Source: Dasypus novemcinctus
Lineage: Eukaryota; Chordata; Mammalia; Cingulata; Dasypodidae
Assembly (NCBI RefSeq): GCF_030445035.2
Contig: NC_080673.1
Location: 190,631,216-190,695,215 of the forward strand
Direction: 5' to 3'
Length of the DNA: 64,000 nucleotides
Shown: one piece after another, positions 43,549-55,309 of the stretch
How the letters are laid out: the number at the start of each line of letters is the position of its first letter
How positions within the stretch are numbered: the stretch's first letter is position 1
Program-made: the position numbers and the translations under genes
Notes under the pieces: generated by a model
Told to the model about the DNA's origin: nothing
Databases searched by the model: none
The model's input: only the letters and a program-made list of their open reading frames with translations

Positions 43549-44743
43549 ATGGATGAAATAAGAACTGCCTTTACAGTAATAACATTGAATGTTAATGGAT
43601 TAAACTCCCCAATCAAAAGACACAGACTGGAAGAATGGATAAGAAAATATAAGCCATCTATATGTAGTCTGCATGAGACTCACCTTAGACCCAAGGATAC
43701 CAATAAATTGAAAGTGAAGTGCTGGAAAAAGATTTTCCACACATGCAGTAACAAAAAAAAAAAAAAAAAAAAAAAAAGCTGGGGTAGCTATACTTATATC
43801 AGATGATACAGACTTTAAAAGTAAAACTGTTATTAGAGACAAGGAAAGACATTAAATAGTAATAAATGGGATGATTCACCAGGAAGAAATAACAATCATA
43901 AATATATATGCACCTAACCAGGATGCCCCAAGATACATGAGGCAAACACTGGCAAAACTGATGGGAGAAATAGACATCTCTACAGTAGTAGTTGGAGAGT
44001 TCAATATATCACTCTCAGCACTGGATAGGACACCTGGGAAGAAGATCAATAAAGAAACAGAGAGCTTGAATAATATGATAAATGGACTAAACCTAATAGA
44101 CATATACAGAACATTGCACCCCAAAACAGTAGGATATACATTATTTTCAAGTGTTCATGGATCTTTCTCCAGGATAGACCATATGTTGGGACACAAAGCA
44201 GATCTCAATAAATTCCACAAAATTGAAATTATACAAAGCACTTTCTCTGATCATAATGGAGTAAAGCCAAAAATCAACAAGTGGTAAATAAAGGGAAAAT
44301 TCACATATATATGGAGATTAAACAACACACTCTTAAATAATCAGTGGGTCAAAGAAGAAGTTTCAGGAGAAATCAGTACATATTTTGAGATGAATGACAA
44401 TGAGAATACAACATATCAGAACCTATGGGATGCTGCAAAGGCAGTGTTGAGAGGAAAATTTATAGCCCTCAATGCTGACATTTAAAAAGAAGAAAGCGCT
44501 AAAATCAATGAACTAACTACACAGCTGGAGGAACTAGAAAAAGAACAGCAAGCTAATCTTAAATCAAGTAGAAGGAATGAAATAACAAAGATCAGAGCAG
44601 AAATAAATGAAATTGTGAACAATAAAACAATAGAGAAAATTAACAAAAACAAAAGTTGATTTTTCAGAGAAGATTAACAAAATTGACAAACCCTTAGCTA
44701 GACTGACTAAGAAAAAAAGAGAGATGCAAATAAATGAAATAAA
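43549..44743 (+). pseudogene. L1 ORF2, endonuclease domain and linker
   Basis: Starts MDEIRTAFTVITLNVNGLNS. Apurinic-endonuclease-like motifs are visible: LNVNGLNS, SLHETHL (Glu kept), GEFN where L1 normally has GDFN, SRIDHML and SDHNGVK. So one metal-binding Asp reads Glu. An A run (43750-43776) breaks the frame, and stops occur at 43856 and 44285. Nicks target DNA during retrotransposition when intact. The frame reopens after the SINE. Confidence 0.85.
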
Positions 44744-44755
44744 GAATGAAAAAGG
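44744..44755. repeat. SINE target duplication, left
   Basis: GAATGAAAAAGG, identical to 45133-45144. Confidence 0.9.
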
Positions 44756-45132
44756 AGCGGCAGACTTGGCCCAGTGGTTAGGGCGTCTGTCTACCACATG
44801 GGAGGTCTGCAGTTCAAACCCCAGACCTCCTCGACCCGTGTGGAGCAGGCCCATGCACAGTGCTGATGCGCGCAAGGAGTGCCGTGCCACCCACGGGTGT
44901 CCCCCGCATAGGGGAGCCCCACGCGCAAGGAGTGCGCCCATGAGGAGAGCTGCCCAGCACAAAAGAGAGGGCAGCCTGCCCAGGAATGGTGCCGCCCACA
45001 CTTCCCATGCCGCTGATGACAACAGAAGTGGACAAAGAAACAAGATGCAGCAAAATAGACACAGAGAACAGACAACCAGGGGAGGGGGGGGGAATTAAAT
45101 AAATAAATAAATCTTTAAAAAAAAAAAAAAAG
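44756..45132 (+). mobile_element. DAS-III-type SINE in L1 ORF2
   Basis: Full-length: A-box-like 'tggcccagtggttagg' near 44768, B-box-like 'agttcaaacc' at 44811, GC-rich body, G run at 45079-45091, 'aaataaataaataaatctt' and an A run. Exact 12-bp duplication on both sides. Inserted in the young L1, so later than it. Frames in it (44564-45098) are not genes. Confidence 0.95.
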
Positions 45133-45144
45133 GAATGAAAAAGG

Positions 45145-45632
45145 GAACCTTACTACTGACCCCACAGAAATATGGGAGATCATAAGAAGATACTATGAAC
45201 AACTTTATGCCAAAAAACTAGACAATGTAAATGAAATGGAAAAATTTCTAGGTATATACAAACAACCTACACTGACACCTGACACTAGAAGAAAATAGAA
45301 GACTTCAACAAGCCAATCACAAGTAAAGAAATTCAAGTAAAGAAATTGAAACAGTCATCAAACAGCTCCCCAAAATGAAAAGACCAGGACCAGACAGTTA
45401 CACAGGTGAGTTCTACCAAGCATTCAAAGACGATTTAATACCAATCTTATTCAAGCTCTCCCAAAAAATTCATCAAGAAGGAATGCTACCAAACACATTC
45501 TATGAAGCCAATATCACAGTAATACCAAAGCCAGATAAAGATATTACAAAAAAAGAAAATTATAGACCCATTTCTCTAATGAATACAGATGTAAAAATCC
45601 TCAATAAAATACTTGCCAATCAAATCCAAGAA
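45145..45632 (+). pseudogene. L1 ORF2, start of reverse transcriptase
   Basis: Continues ORF2 after the SINE. 45375-45632 is open and holds RT entry motifs: [31 protein letters not shown] and [20 protein letters not shown]. It stops where the 2.64 kb insert begins and resumes at 48280. Confidence 0.85.
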
Positions 45633-48274
45633 GGTTACCTATTTAAGATGCTTAAAGGGGATAATCTGATGCAGGACAGGCTCCTAGGGAGTATGCAAAT
45701 GTTCATTTTGCCATATTGGGTTATATCATTGGATAGAGACCCATATAATAAGAGTGAAGGTATACCCACATCCTGGGGAGGACTGATGTTCTCAAATAGA
45801 GGGAATTGTATCTCTTGAGAAAAATGGTGGCTCCCAGTGCATTAGGGCAGTTGAGCATGTCAAGCCCTCAACACTGTTGAAAGTATCTCTGAACATGGCC
45901 CTTCCAGCAATAAAGATTGACTGTCACTGTGGGCCCTAAGGACAGGGGAAAGAGGTATTGAATAGATGGAATCAATGTAACTGTGTGGGCAATAGAAGTG
46001 TTCCACAAGAGTAAGCAAGGATGGATATAAGACAAGTTAAATTACACAAAAAATATATAGGGGCTAATAGGCTAAAATGTAAATCATAATTAAAACATAA
46101 GATAACTAAAAATTTAGAAAATTATATAGTCTAAAATATAAACCACAATATAAACCCAAATGTTACCTTATTTGAAAGCTATTGTCTCAATATCTGTACA
46201 TCAGTTTCAGTAAATATAATATGAATATGTAAAAAGATTATTGCTGTGGAAGGGAAAAGGGTTTTATGTTGGATATGTGGGAATACTGTATATTGTATAT
46301 ATGAATTACTGTGATCTAAAACTTTCATGAAGATAAGCGTAATAATTAGGAAAAAGAAAAAAGAAAAAGATAGGACGTAGACAGTGAGGAAAAGATGCAT
46401 ACAGGGCAACACTTATTGCAGTGATGGAAGGCAAAATATCAAAAACAAAGCATTTGCATTTTTAAATTTTTTGATACCCCAGTTTATTTTTACCTTAATT
46501 TTTCTAAATTAATATGTATTCTATATCTAACCTTTAAACTCATCACTATATTCCATTTTACTGTTAATGGAACCTGGCAATATATTGGGCTTCACTTTTG
46601 AAGAAGTTTTGGATCACAGAGAGGTTCAACAATGGCAGGGGAGGAATACTGGTGTGGGATATTATTGACAGGGGACACATGGTTGGCAGGGAGGCCTATA
46701 GGGCATATATCCAGGGTACATAAAAATGTTTGGATATTTTCATAGTGGATACAATTAAAAACAACAACTGAGGGAATGCTGAGTTCCTAGCCAGGGAAGC
46801 TCTATCACAGTCCCTAAAAGAACATCAACAGTCCCCCAAGGGGAATGGCAAAGATCAAAAAAAGAAAGAAGGTCCAACAATGAGCCCTTGATACTAATGA
46901 CTATGCTTGTGCGCCTGTGCACCTGAAATAAGAACAAGGCCTAGAGCTGCAGGGTGCCTAACGTTTACCTCCTGAGAGCCTCCATGTTGCTCAAATATGG
47001 CCAGTCTCAAAGCCAAACTCAGCAGGTAAATGTGTGACCTTCCCCCCAGCATGGGACATGACTCCTGGGGATGAGCCTCCCTGGCACCGAGGGATTACTA
47101 CAAAGTACCAGCTGATGATGTAACTAGAAAATGACCTTGGATAAAAGGGTCAACTTGGATCAGCAGAATATCTCAGTCTGCATATAATACCAGGAGTTAA
47201 AAATGCTTTTTGACCTTGAATAAAAGAGGGAAATGGAAAGGACAAATGAGTTTATATGGCTATGAGTCTCCAAAATGAGCTGGGAGGTTATCAAAGGGGT
47301 TGCCCTTATGCACACCTCAGCAGAATCCCAGAGACAGATAAAGTAGACACAACCCCAGGTATTGGTTCTTCTGAGGGCCACAGAGACCCACAGGTTCTAT
47401 GGTCATGGCAGATGGAGTTCAGTGCCATGTCAGTTGGCCCTACTTTGGAGTTTGTGTTTCTGTGTGATGGAGCTGAACTTAGATGTGATCTTTGTCCACA
47501 AGTCTCTCCTTTTACTTTTACTGGAACTGTAGCTGGTGCTGGAGTTTAATGTATACCCAGGGGACCTGACTCTCTGGACTGATCATGTGATAGCCAGGCC
47601 CTGAGCCTCAACAGACTTGCAAATCCTACACTCTGGTTTATTGGACTTACCCCATTCATCTATCCTGGAGGTGAAGAACATAAACTACCACACCAGGGAG
47701 CCAAGACTGCCTGCAACTGAAAGCAGGAGAGTTGCATCCAGCATCCATCTGGAATCTAGGCCCCCTCTTGATATGGATGTGGAGTAGACACAGCCATTCT
47801 ATGGTCCACAGGATGGAGGAATGGAGTGTGGATTGTGTGGACTTACTGATATTGTATTCATGAACTATTGTGATTAGTAATCAAATAAAATGTGGCATTG
47901 GTGTGGAGAAAGTGGCTATGGTGGCTGCTGGGGGTAGAAAGTGGGAAGAAGAGATGAGATGTGAGGGCATTTTTGGGACTTGGAGTTGTCCTTGGATGGT
48001 GCTGAGGGGACAGTTACCGGACATTGTATTTCCTCCCATGTCCCACTGGGTGGAATGTGGGAGAGTGTGGGCTATGGTGTGGACCATTTGCCATGAGGTA
48101 CAGCAGTGCTCAGAGATGTATTCACCAAATCCAATGAATGTTTCACGATGATGGAGGATATTGTTGTTATGGGGGGAGGAGTGGGGTGAGGGGAGTGGAG
48201 GGTATGAAAATATTCATATTTTTTAATGTAATATTAAAAAATAAATAAAGACAAAATTTTAAAAAATTTTAAAA
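45633..48274 (+). mobile_element. 2.64 kb L1-3'UTR-bearing insert
   Basis: Inserted in ORF2 of the young L1 between 'ccaagaa' and 'aagaacgcat', with only a short (about 5-bp, AAGAA) duplication. The last 1.2 kb (47000-48240) is the same L1 3'UTR as at 19544-20639, here with a 70-bp block (47811-47880) that those lack, and a G-rich tract at 48171-48203. The first 1.37 kb has no coding frame or recognised ORF2; it is either a long 3'UTR or a non-autonomous passenger. Ends in an A/AAAT-rich tail. Confidence 0.8.
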
Positions 48275-49290
48275 AAGAACGCATAAAAGAATCATCCATC
48301 ATGATCAAGTGGGTTTATACCAGACAAGCAAGGCTGATTCAACACAAGAAAATCAATCAGCATAATACACCACCATAATACACCTACAGCATAATAAACC
48401 TCCTTGAAGAAAATGTAGGGAAATATCTTCAAGACGTGGTGGTAGGTGGTGGATACTTAAATCTTACACCAAAAGTATGAGCAATAAAAGAAAACAGATA
48501 AATGGGATATCCTCAAACTTAAACATTTCTGTGATTCAAAGGACTTCATCAAGAAGGTGAACAGGCAGCCCAGCTGATGGGAGAAAATATTTGGAAACCA
48601 ATTATCCGATAAAGGTTTAATTTCCATTCTATATAAAGAGATCATACAATTCAACAATAAAAGTGTGAGAAATCAATTAAGAAATGGGCAAAAGATTTAC
48701 ATAGACTTTTCTCCAAAGAGAAAATACAAATGGCCAAAAGGCACATGAAAAAATGTTCCATATCACTAGCTATTAGGGAAATGCAAATTAAAACAACAAT
48801 GAGATATCATCTAACACCATGTAGAATAGCCATTATTTAAAAAAACAGACAACAGTAAGTGTTAGAGAGGATGTTGAGAAATAAGAACACACCCTTCACT
48901 GTTCGTGGAGTGTAAAATGGTGCAGCCTCTGTGGAAGACAGTTTGGCGGTTCCTCGGGAAACTAAATATAGAACTGCCATATGATCCAGCAATTCCTCTA
49001 CTAGGAATATATCCAGAAGAACTAAAAACTATGACACGAACAGACATCTGTACACCAATGTTCATAGTGGCATTGTTCACAATTGCCAAAAGATGTAAAC
49101 AATCCAAGTGTTCATCCACCAATGAATGGGTAAACAAAATGTGGTATATACGTATGATGGAATACTATGCTGCAATAAGAATAAATGAAATTGGAACATA
49201 TGTGATAACATGGATGAGTCTTGAAGACATTATACTAAGTAAAGTAAGCCAGACACAAAAGGACAAATATTGCATGGTCTCATTAATATG
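48275..49290 (+). pseudogene. L1 ORF2, end of RT region and C-terminus
   Basis: Resumes 'IKESSIMIKWVYTRQA' type text (the HxDQxGFxPG region), then jumps near 48400 to 'LEENVGKYLQDVVVGG', which belongs about 1.3 kb further on in intact L1. The palm with the FADD motif is therefore missing. The C-terminal Cys/His part and the end (48905-49290, 'SQTQKDKYCMVSLI') are present with frameshifts. Confidence 0.8.
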
Positions 49291-50203
49291 AACTAAATAC
49301 AAATAATAAACACATGGAATTAAAACTTAGCATATAGGTTATAAGAAGATAAGAGGAAGGTTGAGAAGAACTATGGATGCTTAATGTTCTTAGAAGTTTT
49401 AATTAACTTGACTGTAAAAGTGTGGAGATGGATAGAGTTGATAGTAACATATAGTGCATAACAACTGGTTTATAAATGGGATTGTGACTGAAACAGGTAG
49501 TCTGGGGAAGTAAATGTCAATAGAAAGAAAGCTAAAGAATAATCTAGGGACTGAATAACACAGTGAACCCAGAGGCAGTTGAGAATTGTGGTTAAGGATT
49601 CTGTTAGCTAGAGCAGATGTACATCACTATTGCAGGGTAATGGGAATATGGAGAAACCTGGGAAAACTGCAATTGGTGTGACCTATAGACTGTGGTTAAC
49701 AGCAATACTATGATATTCTTGCATTAATGCCAAGCTATACTGTGTTGATAATGGAGGTGTATGGAAAAAGTGTGCCAATTGTATGCTATGGACCATGATT
49801 GGTGGTAATAGTCTGATATTATCTCATAATCTGTAACGAATGTTCCAACAGGATGTGGAGTTGTATGGGAAATCTACACAAAAATCTGTATGACTGTTTT
49901 GCAAGTTCACAATATCTGTAACAAAAAAATACTAAAAAAAAAAATAGTTTGGTTTGGGGGAAAAATACACCAAATGTAAGATAAGGAATATAGTTGGTAG
50001 AAATATTTTGACAATGCTCTAGCCTAGTTTGTAACAAACGTTTCATACCAATGCAAAGAGTTGGTGGAGGGATGATATATGAGAACCCTGTGTGATATTA
50101 TGTATGTTTATTTTGTAAGTTTACAATCTTTACTATACACTTATTGTTTATGTATGTTCATATATGAATGGTATATTTCAATTTTTAAAAAGTGAAAAAA
50201 AGG
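49291..50203 (+). mobile_element. 3'UTR of the young L1 with duplicated terminal module
   Basis: Two related terminal modules stand in a row: about 49740-49945 and 49980-50190, each with 'agtttgtaac'/'atctgtaac', a 'tatgggaa/tatgagaa' part, and 'ttttgcaagttcacaat' or 'ttttgtaagtttacaat'. A-rich segments separate them. Ends at the right target duplication (50204-50216). Confidence 0.7.
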
Positions 50204-51955
50204 AGATAATGGTTGAAATTTTCTCAAATTTAATAAAAAACATGAATATACACATCCAAGATTCTCAATGAACTCCAAATGGGATAAACCCAAACAGACC
50301 CAAATAGCAGTATATTGTAATCAAATTATTGAATTCCCAAAGATAAAGAGAAAATTCTGAAAGCCACAAGATAAAATCAATGTGTCACATACAAGGGAAA
50401 CTCAATGGCAATTTCTCATTGGAAACCATGGAGGCAAGAAGGCAATGGTATGGCATATTTAAAGTATGAAAGTAAAAAAATGTGAAGCAATAATGCCATA
50501 TCTGGCAAAACTTCTGCTTTCTCAAAGAAAATGGCAAAAATCTCTGCACTATATTAGCTGTGCCTAAGAAAACAGGCCTATATGCCAAGTCCTCAATCTT
50601 AATGCTTGTACTTACAAAACTTACTCCTCTAAAAATAAAACTTAGCCTAATTATACTTAATGTCTTAGGGTTACCTCCAGAAAACCTCCTTGTTACTCAA
50701 AAGTGACCTCCCTCTAAGCCAAACTCATCGAATAAATGCTCTACTTCCCGCTCCCCTCCCTGTGCAACATGGAACATGACTTTCATGGATGAACTTCCCT
50801 CTTCCCTTGCACTGAGGGATTATTACCAAGTGTTAATCAGCAATGCATTTTGGGAAAGACCTTGAAAAAAAGGCATAAACATTAAATTTAAAAAAGAGTT
50901 GTTACAGCTAAAAGATTTCAAAGTGAGTCAGGAGGTCATTCTGTAGAGTATGCTTATACAGGTCTTGGACAAATTCTATTAACTGCCACAGTAAACAAAG
51001 TCTCAAACAAGAGTGCTCCCAAGGGCTCTTGAAACAGCCAGACACCAAAGGTAAGGCACACATCCTCATGAAATCAACACCCCTTCAGTGGGCACTATTT
51101 AAAAATATACGATAATCTATTTCTCCAATATAACATAGTTATATTCATTTATAATTCCCCTCATGATTATTCTACTCCTTTTACTTGAATCTATAATTTG
51201 CAATATCTCCATTAAATATATCTCTCAGAGACTTAAAATCTTCAAATTGTTCATATGCCAATTGATCTCTGAATCCCAGCAGGGTAGCAACCCACTCCTA
51301 TTCCCCAATTCTTTGGGCTTGCCCTAGACAGTGAACAAAACAGTGATGATGGACAAGTCACATCCAAAAAACAAGGAGTTCTACAACTGCAAGCAAAAGA
51401 ATTCCTTCCATTTGTCCCATAATATCTAAGTCCCTTTCAGACTGAAGCAGTCAAAGTAGACATCAACCCAAATGCCTCAAGACCGAGGAATTAAGGGGTT
51501 AGCGTAACAAGGACAAAAGCAGACTTTTGTTATTGTAGTTATCTTGCATTAATGGAAACACTTTTAACATTGATGTAAAGATAGTCATTGCCAAGGGTTC
51601 AGAAGGAAGGGGGAGGGATGAATAGGTGGAACACAGGGCATATTTGGGACCATGACATTCTTCTGTATGATACAGCAAAGGCTGACACATGACATTATGC
51701 ATTTATTTAGGCCTATGGAACTGTACAGCACAAAGTGTAAACCACAATATAAACTACAGATTTTGTTTAGTAGTGGTGCTTCAATATTGGTTCATCAACT
51801 GTAACAACTGTACTACATAATGTAAGATGGTAATAGTAGGGGGAACTATATGTGTGGAGTTATATGGGAATTCCCTATACTTTCTGTGTGATATTTCTAT
51901 AGATTTAAATCAAAAAACCTCTCCAAAAACAAAATTTATTGTTGCAGACAAAAAA
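50204..51955 (+). mobile_element. Older L1/HAL1-like element, ORF1 end and 3'UTR
   Basis: 50204-50530 continues ORF1 of 39610-40823 ('catgaatatacacatccaag', 'aagataaagagaaaattctg', 'aaaccatggaggcaagaagg'). From about 50640 the text is L1 3'UTR ('ggaacatgactttcatgg', 'gtgagtcaggaggtcattct'), and it ends like 23300-23490 ('tattggttcatcaactgta', 'aaacaaaatttattg'). No ORF2 lies between, as in half-L1 (HAL1) elements, or through a deletion. Confidence 0.65.
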
Positions 51956-51984
51956 CAAAACCAAAAGACAAAAATGAGGAAAGG

Positions 51985-52318
51985 AAGGACTTCTGGGGAA
52001 GATGGTGGAGTAGGGAGCTCCAGGGTCCAGTTCTCCCACCAAAGCAACTATCTGAAGCAGCTGTTCTGAGCCTCCCGAGGCCAGAGGAATACTGTACAGC
52101 ATCCAGGGACTAATGGGGGAAAGAGCTGATAAACTACAGTAAAGAGCAGTGAGCAGATTTCTTGGTGCAGTAGATGCCAGCACCTGTCCCCCACTCTTGC
52201 AGTGGGCTGCCTTGGGACTCAGTCATGGCTAGCTGCTGATAACAGAAAGGAACATAAAAATCCACTTCCCTAAGAAAGTGGCAGGGTTTGGGGGCACAGT
52301 CAAGCACTGATCATGACT
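51985..52318 (+). mobile_element. L1 5' end fragment
   Basis: Starts 'ctggggaagatggtggagta', the L1 5' terminus, then 'gggagctccagggtccag' and a leader that resembles 40840-40980 ('caactatctgaagcagctg', 'cctcccgaggccagagg'). Cut off at 52318 by a minus-strand L1. Confidence 0.75.
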
Positions 52319-53839
52319 TTTTTTTAATTAGAAAAGTTGCGAGCTTTTAAAACAAATATGCATAACATATATTACTCCTGCATCACCTCACCACCAACAC
52401 TGTGCATTGCTGTAAAGTATTTGTTAGAAATGATGGTAGAACATCATCAAAATATTACTGCTAACTATAGACCAAAGCTTATATTTGGTGAATTTTTTCC
52501 CTAAACCACCCAGTTATTAACATTCATGCATTAGTATTGTGCATTTGTTATAGTTCATATTTATCCTGTTAATCACAATCATCTTCCACCACAGGGTTCT
52601 CCGTGTTTTACAGTCTCACGCTGTGTACAGTCCATTCAAAGTGTACACTTAGTGGCTCTCAGATGCATCACCTAGGTGTGCAGTCATCACCTCAGTCCAT
52701 TGTAGACCATTTTTGTTTCTCCAAAAGGATAAATCTCATATCCCACTATACCCCTATTTCTGACCATTAGCATTCATATGGTACCTTCCTTGCCACTGAT
52801 GCAAGAATATTACAATATTACTGTTAACCATAGTTCATAAGTTACTTTAGATGTATTTTGCCCATGTCTCACCATATTCTTAACACCTTGCAATAGTAAT
52901 ATATATTTGTTCTAGGTCATAAAAGAATGTTCTTATATCTGTACTATTAACTACAACCTTTATCCACGACTGAGTTCACTGTTAAACAGTCCCTAGTTTA
53001 TCTTACTAGCTTTCTTTCAGTTGACATGTATGTGCTTAGACAACTCCTATCAGCCTCAATCACATTTATAAAGCAGCAGTGTTAATTATACTCACTATAA
53101 TGTGTTACCATCAGTTCTATCCATTTCTTCACCTTCACAATCTTATTAAAAATTCTATACACGTTAAGCATCAACTCCCCCTTCTTATTTCTCATTCTAT
53201 CTCCTAGTAACCTATACTCTAAATTTAATTCCGTAAGTTTACTTGTCATGTTTAGTCCATATCAGTGAGACCATAAAATATCGTCCTTTTGTGTCAGTTT
53301 TACTTAACATGTTCTCCATGCTGTCATATGCATCCTGACTCCATTTCTTCTTACAGCTGAATAATATTCCATCATATGTATAAACCACATTTTATCTATT
53401 CATCAGCTGATGGACACTTGAGTTGTTTCCATGTTTTAGCAAATGTGAATAATGCTGCTGTGAACCAAATGTCAGTTCACATCCTTATTTTCAGTACTAC
53501 TGAATATATTCCTAGTAGGGGGATTGATGGATCATATGGCAGTCCTATATTCAGCTTCCTGAGGAATCACCAAACTGTCTTCCACAGAGGCTGCCCTATT
53601 CTGCATCCCCACCAGTGAAGGCGTGTTCCTATTTATCCATATCCTCTCCAGCACTTGCAGTTTTCTGTTTTCTGTTTTGTTTTGTTTTTTAATAAAGGCC
53701 ATTCTATAAGATGTGAAATGCTATCTCATCATGGTTTTATTCTGAATTACTCTAATAATCATGTTGATTTTGAACATCTTTTCATGTGCTTTTTGGTCAT
53801 TTATATTTCCTCTTTGGAAAAATGTCTATAGAAGTCTTA
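52319..53839 (-). mobile_element. L1 3'UTR and ORF2 C-terminal part
   Basis: Poly(A) as T run at 52319-52326, then complement of L1 3'UTR ('ttatcctgttaatcacaatc') and ORF2 end. 53330-53640 is the complement of the same ORF2 part as 48905-49140 ('ggatcatatggcagtcctat', 'ctgtcttccacagaggctg'). Continues after the pseudogene at 54995. Confidence 0.85.
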
Positions 53840-53850
53840 TGCACATTTTT

Positions 53851-54983
53851 TTCAGCATAAATAATTTACTGCAAACTCTAACATCATACAGTAGTGGGCT
53901 TGACAATTCCCCTGGGATGGGGAATCCATGAAGCAGAGAGGGAGAGAAAAGTGTAATATGTGAAGACAGTTTGCTGAGGGGCAGACTTCATACCCTGTTA
54001 ATGACCAGTTCTTAGTCAGCTCTGTTACCTTGGGTAGGAAGGAGCTGGGCCAGGCCAAGAGCACACAGTTTTTTGGCCAGCCCACCCCAGGCTTATTCCT
54101 TCTGCTTCTTTGTTTGTGGTTCTGTGGAGCAAGGGTGATGTGGGGAGGTGAGAAGCTCTCTAGATGACAGGCTTGCATCCTCTCCCAGCTGAGCATGGGG
54201 TCCCCAGGTTAGAATTTGGTCAGGGAAGGCCTCCAAGCACTGAGGCTTCATTGCAGCATCTTCAGACAGGTCAGGATGAGAAATGAGGCCTTGCCCTTGA
54301 AAGGGCTGCCCTTCCTCTGTGTTATCCAGGAGATACTACATGTAATAGGAGGTGCCAAGCAGCATGTGCCTGTAGCCTGCATGTTGATGAGGGCCCAGTG
54401 AAGGGCTTTCTTCGTGATGCACTTGGCTCCATAGCAGTACAGATCATAGGAGAGGGAGTATGTGCCATAGAGCGTCACCTTGACTCTCAGGCAGCCAATG
54501 AAGTCCTGCAGGTTCAACTTGCACAAACTGAAGTGTACACAGGCCATATTGATCTTCTTGACTGGCTTATGGGAGAGGGAGAGTTGGTTCCTATTCCCCT
54601 ACTCTGATGGGAGCTGGCATTTTTGCCCCTTCTGGAGCACCATGAATCTGCTGCCAGAGCAGATTATATCTGCTGCCAGCGCCTGGAAATAGTCTTTTGT
54701 CTACAGTTGTGCCATCTTCCTCCACGTCAGGAAGAAGGGCTTATCTGCCAGCAACAGGGTATCTCAGACCTTGAGCAGGAGGTCCACAAGACTGTGCATC
54801 AGGATGCCTTTGTGACCGTTGTGGAACGCCTCAGTCACCCAGCAGAGCAAGGCTCTAAAGGCCTCTACACGGGGTTCTGATGGCAGCTGCTGGGTCACCA
54901 CCAAAGGGCTCTCTATGACACAACTGGAATGGGACTTGGGGTAAAGATGGCTGAGGGACTTCACAGCGTATTCCATCCTCCTT
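53851..54983 (-). pseudogene. Processed pseudogene of an unidentified gene
   Basis: 1.13 kb minus-strand insert in an L1, flanked by the 11-bp duplication TGCACATTTTT (53840-53850, 54984-54994). Read on the minus strand it starts just before an ATG at 54977, and is open to a stop at about 54765 (MEYAVKSLSHLYPKSHSS...). Coding-like text goes on in other frames, for example 54547-54248, open for 99 codons (CLRVKVTLYGTYSLSYDLY), and 54196-53852, open for 114 codons. Composition (C/G-rich, exon-like) differs from its surroundings. I do not recognise the parent gene. Little or no poly(A) remains. Confidence 0.6.
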
Positions 54984-54994
54984 TGCACATTTTT

Positions 54995-55309
54995 AATTGG
55001 GTTGCTTGCCTTTTTCTTGTTGAGTTTTATGATCTCTTTATATAATATGAAAATCAAAACCTTATCAAATGTGTGGTTTCCAAATATTTTCTCCCGTTGC
55101 GTACGTTGACTTTTCACCTTTTTCACAAAGCCTTTTGAAGCACAAATGTGTTGATTTTGAGAAGGTCCTATTTATCTATTTTCCCTTTTGTTGCTTGTGC
55201 TTTGGGTGTAAGTTTTGAGAAACTACCACCTACCACAAGATCTTGAAGAGATGTTTCCCTACATTTTCTTCCAGGAGTTTTATGCCTGGAGCTTTTATAT
55301 TTAGGTCTC
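54995..55309 (-). mobile_element. L1 ORF2, continued
   Basis: Complement text 'ttaattgggttgcttgcctt', 'ttgttgagttttatgatctc', 'ccaaatattttctcccgttg' and 'ttgcttgtgctttgggtgta' directly continues the L1 at 52319-53839. Confidence 0.85.

Larger units (their letters stand above)
40824..50203 (+). mobile_element. Lineage-specific L1, 5' end to 3' end, with two nested insertions
   Basis: Starts GAGGGTGGAGCCAAGATGGC, the L1 5' terminus, and ends in the tail near 49920-50203. Order: leader 40824-42530, ORF1, spacer, ORF2, 3'UTR. Without the DAS SINE (44756-45132 plus duplication) and the 2.64 kb insert (45633-48274) it is about 6.3 kb. A deletion in ORF2 near 48400 has removed the RT palm. ORF1 and ORF2 are broken by stops, so it cannot move itself. 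Confidence 0.85.

Noticed and set aside
44564..45098. Frames of 124-159 codons inside the L1
   Set aside because: They cover the DAS SINE, not ORF2.
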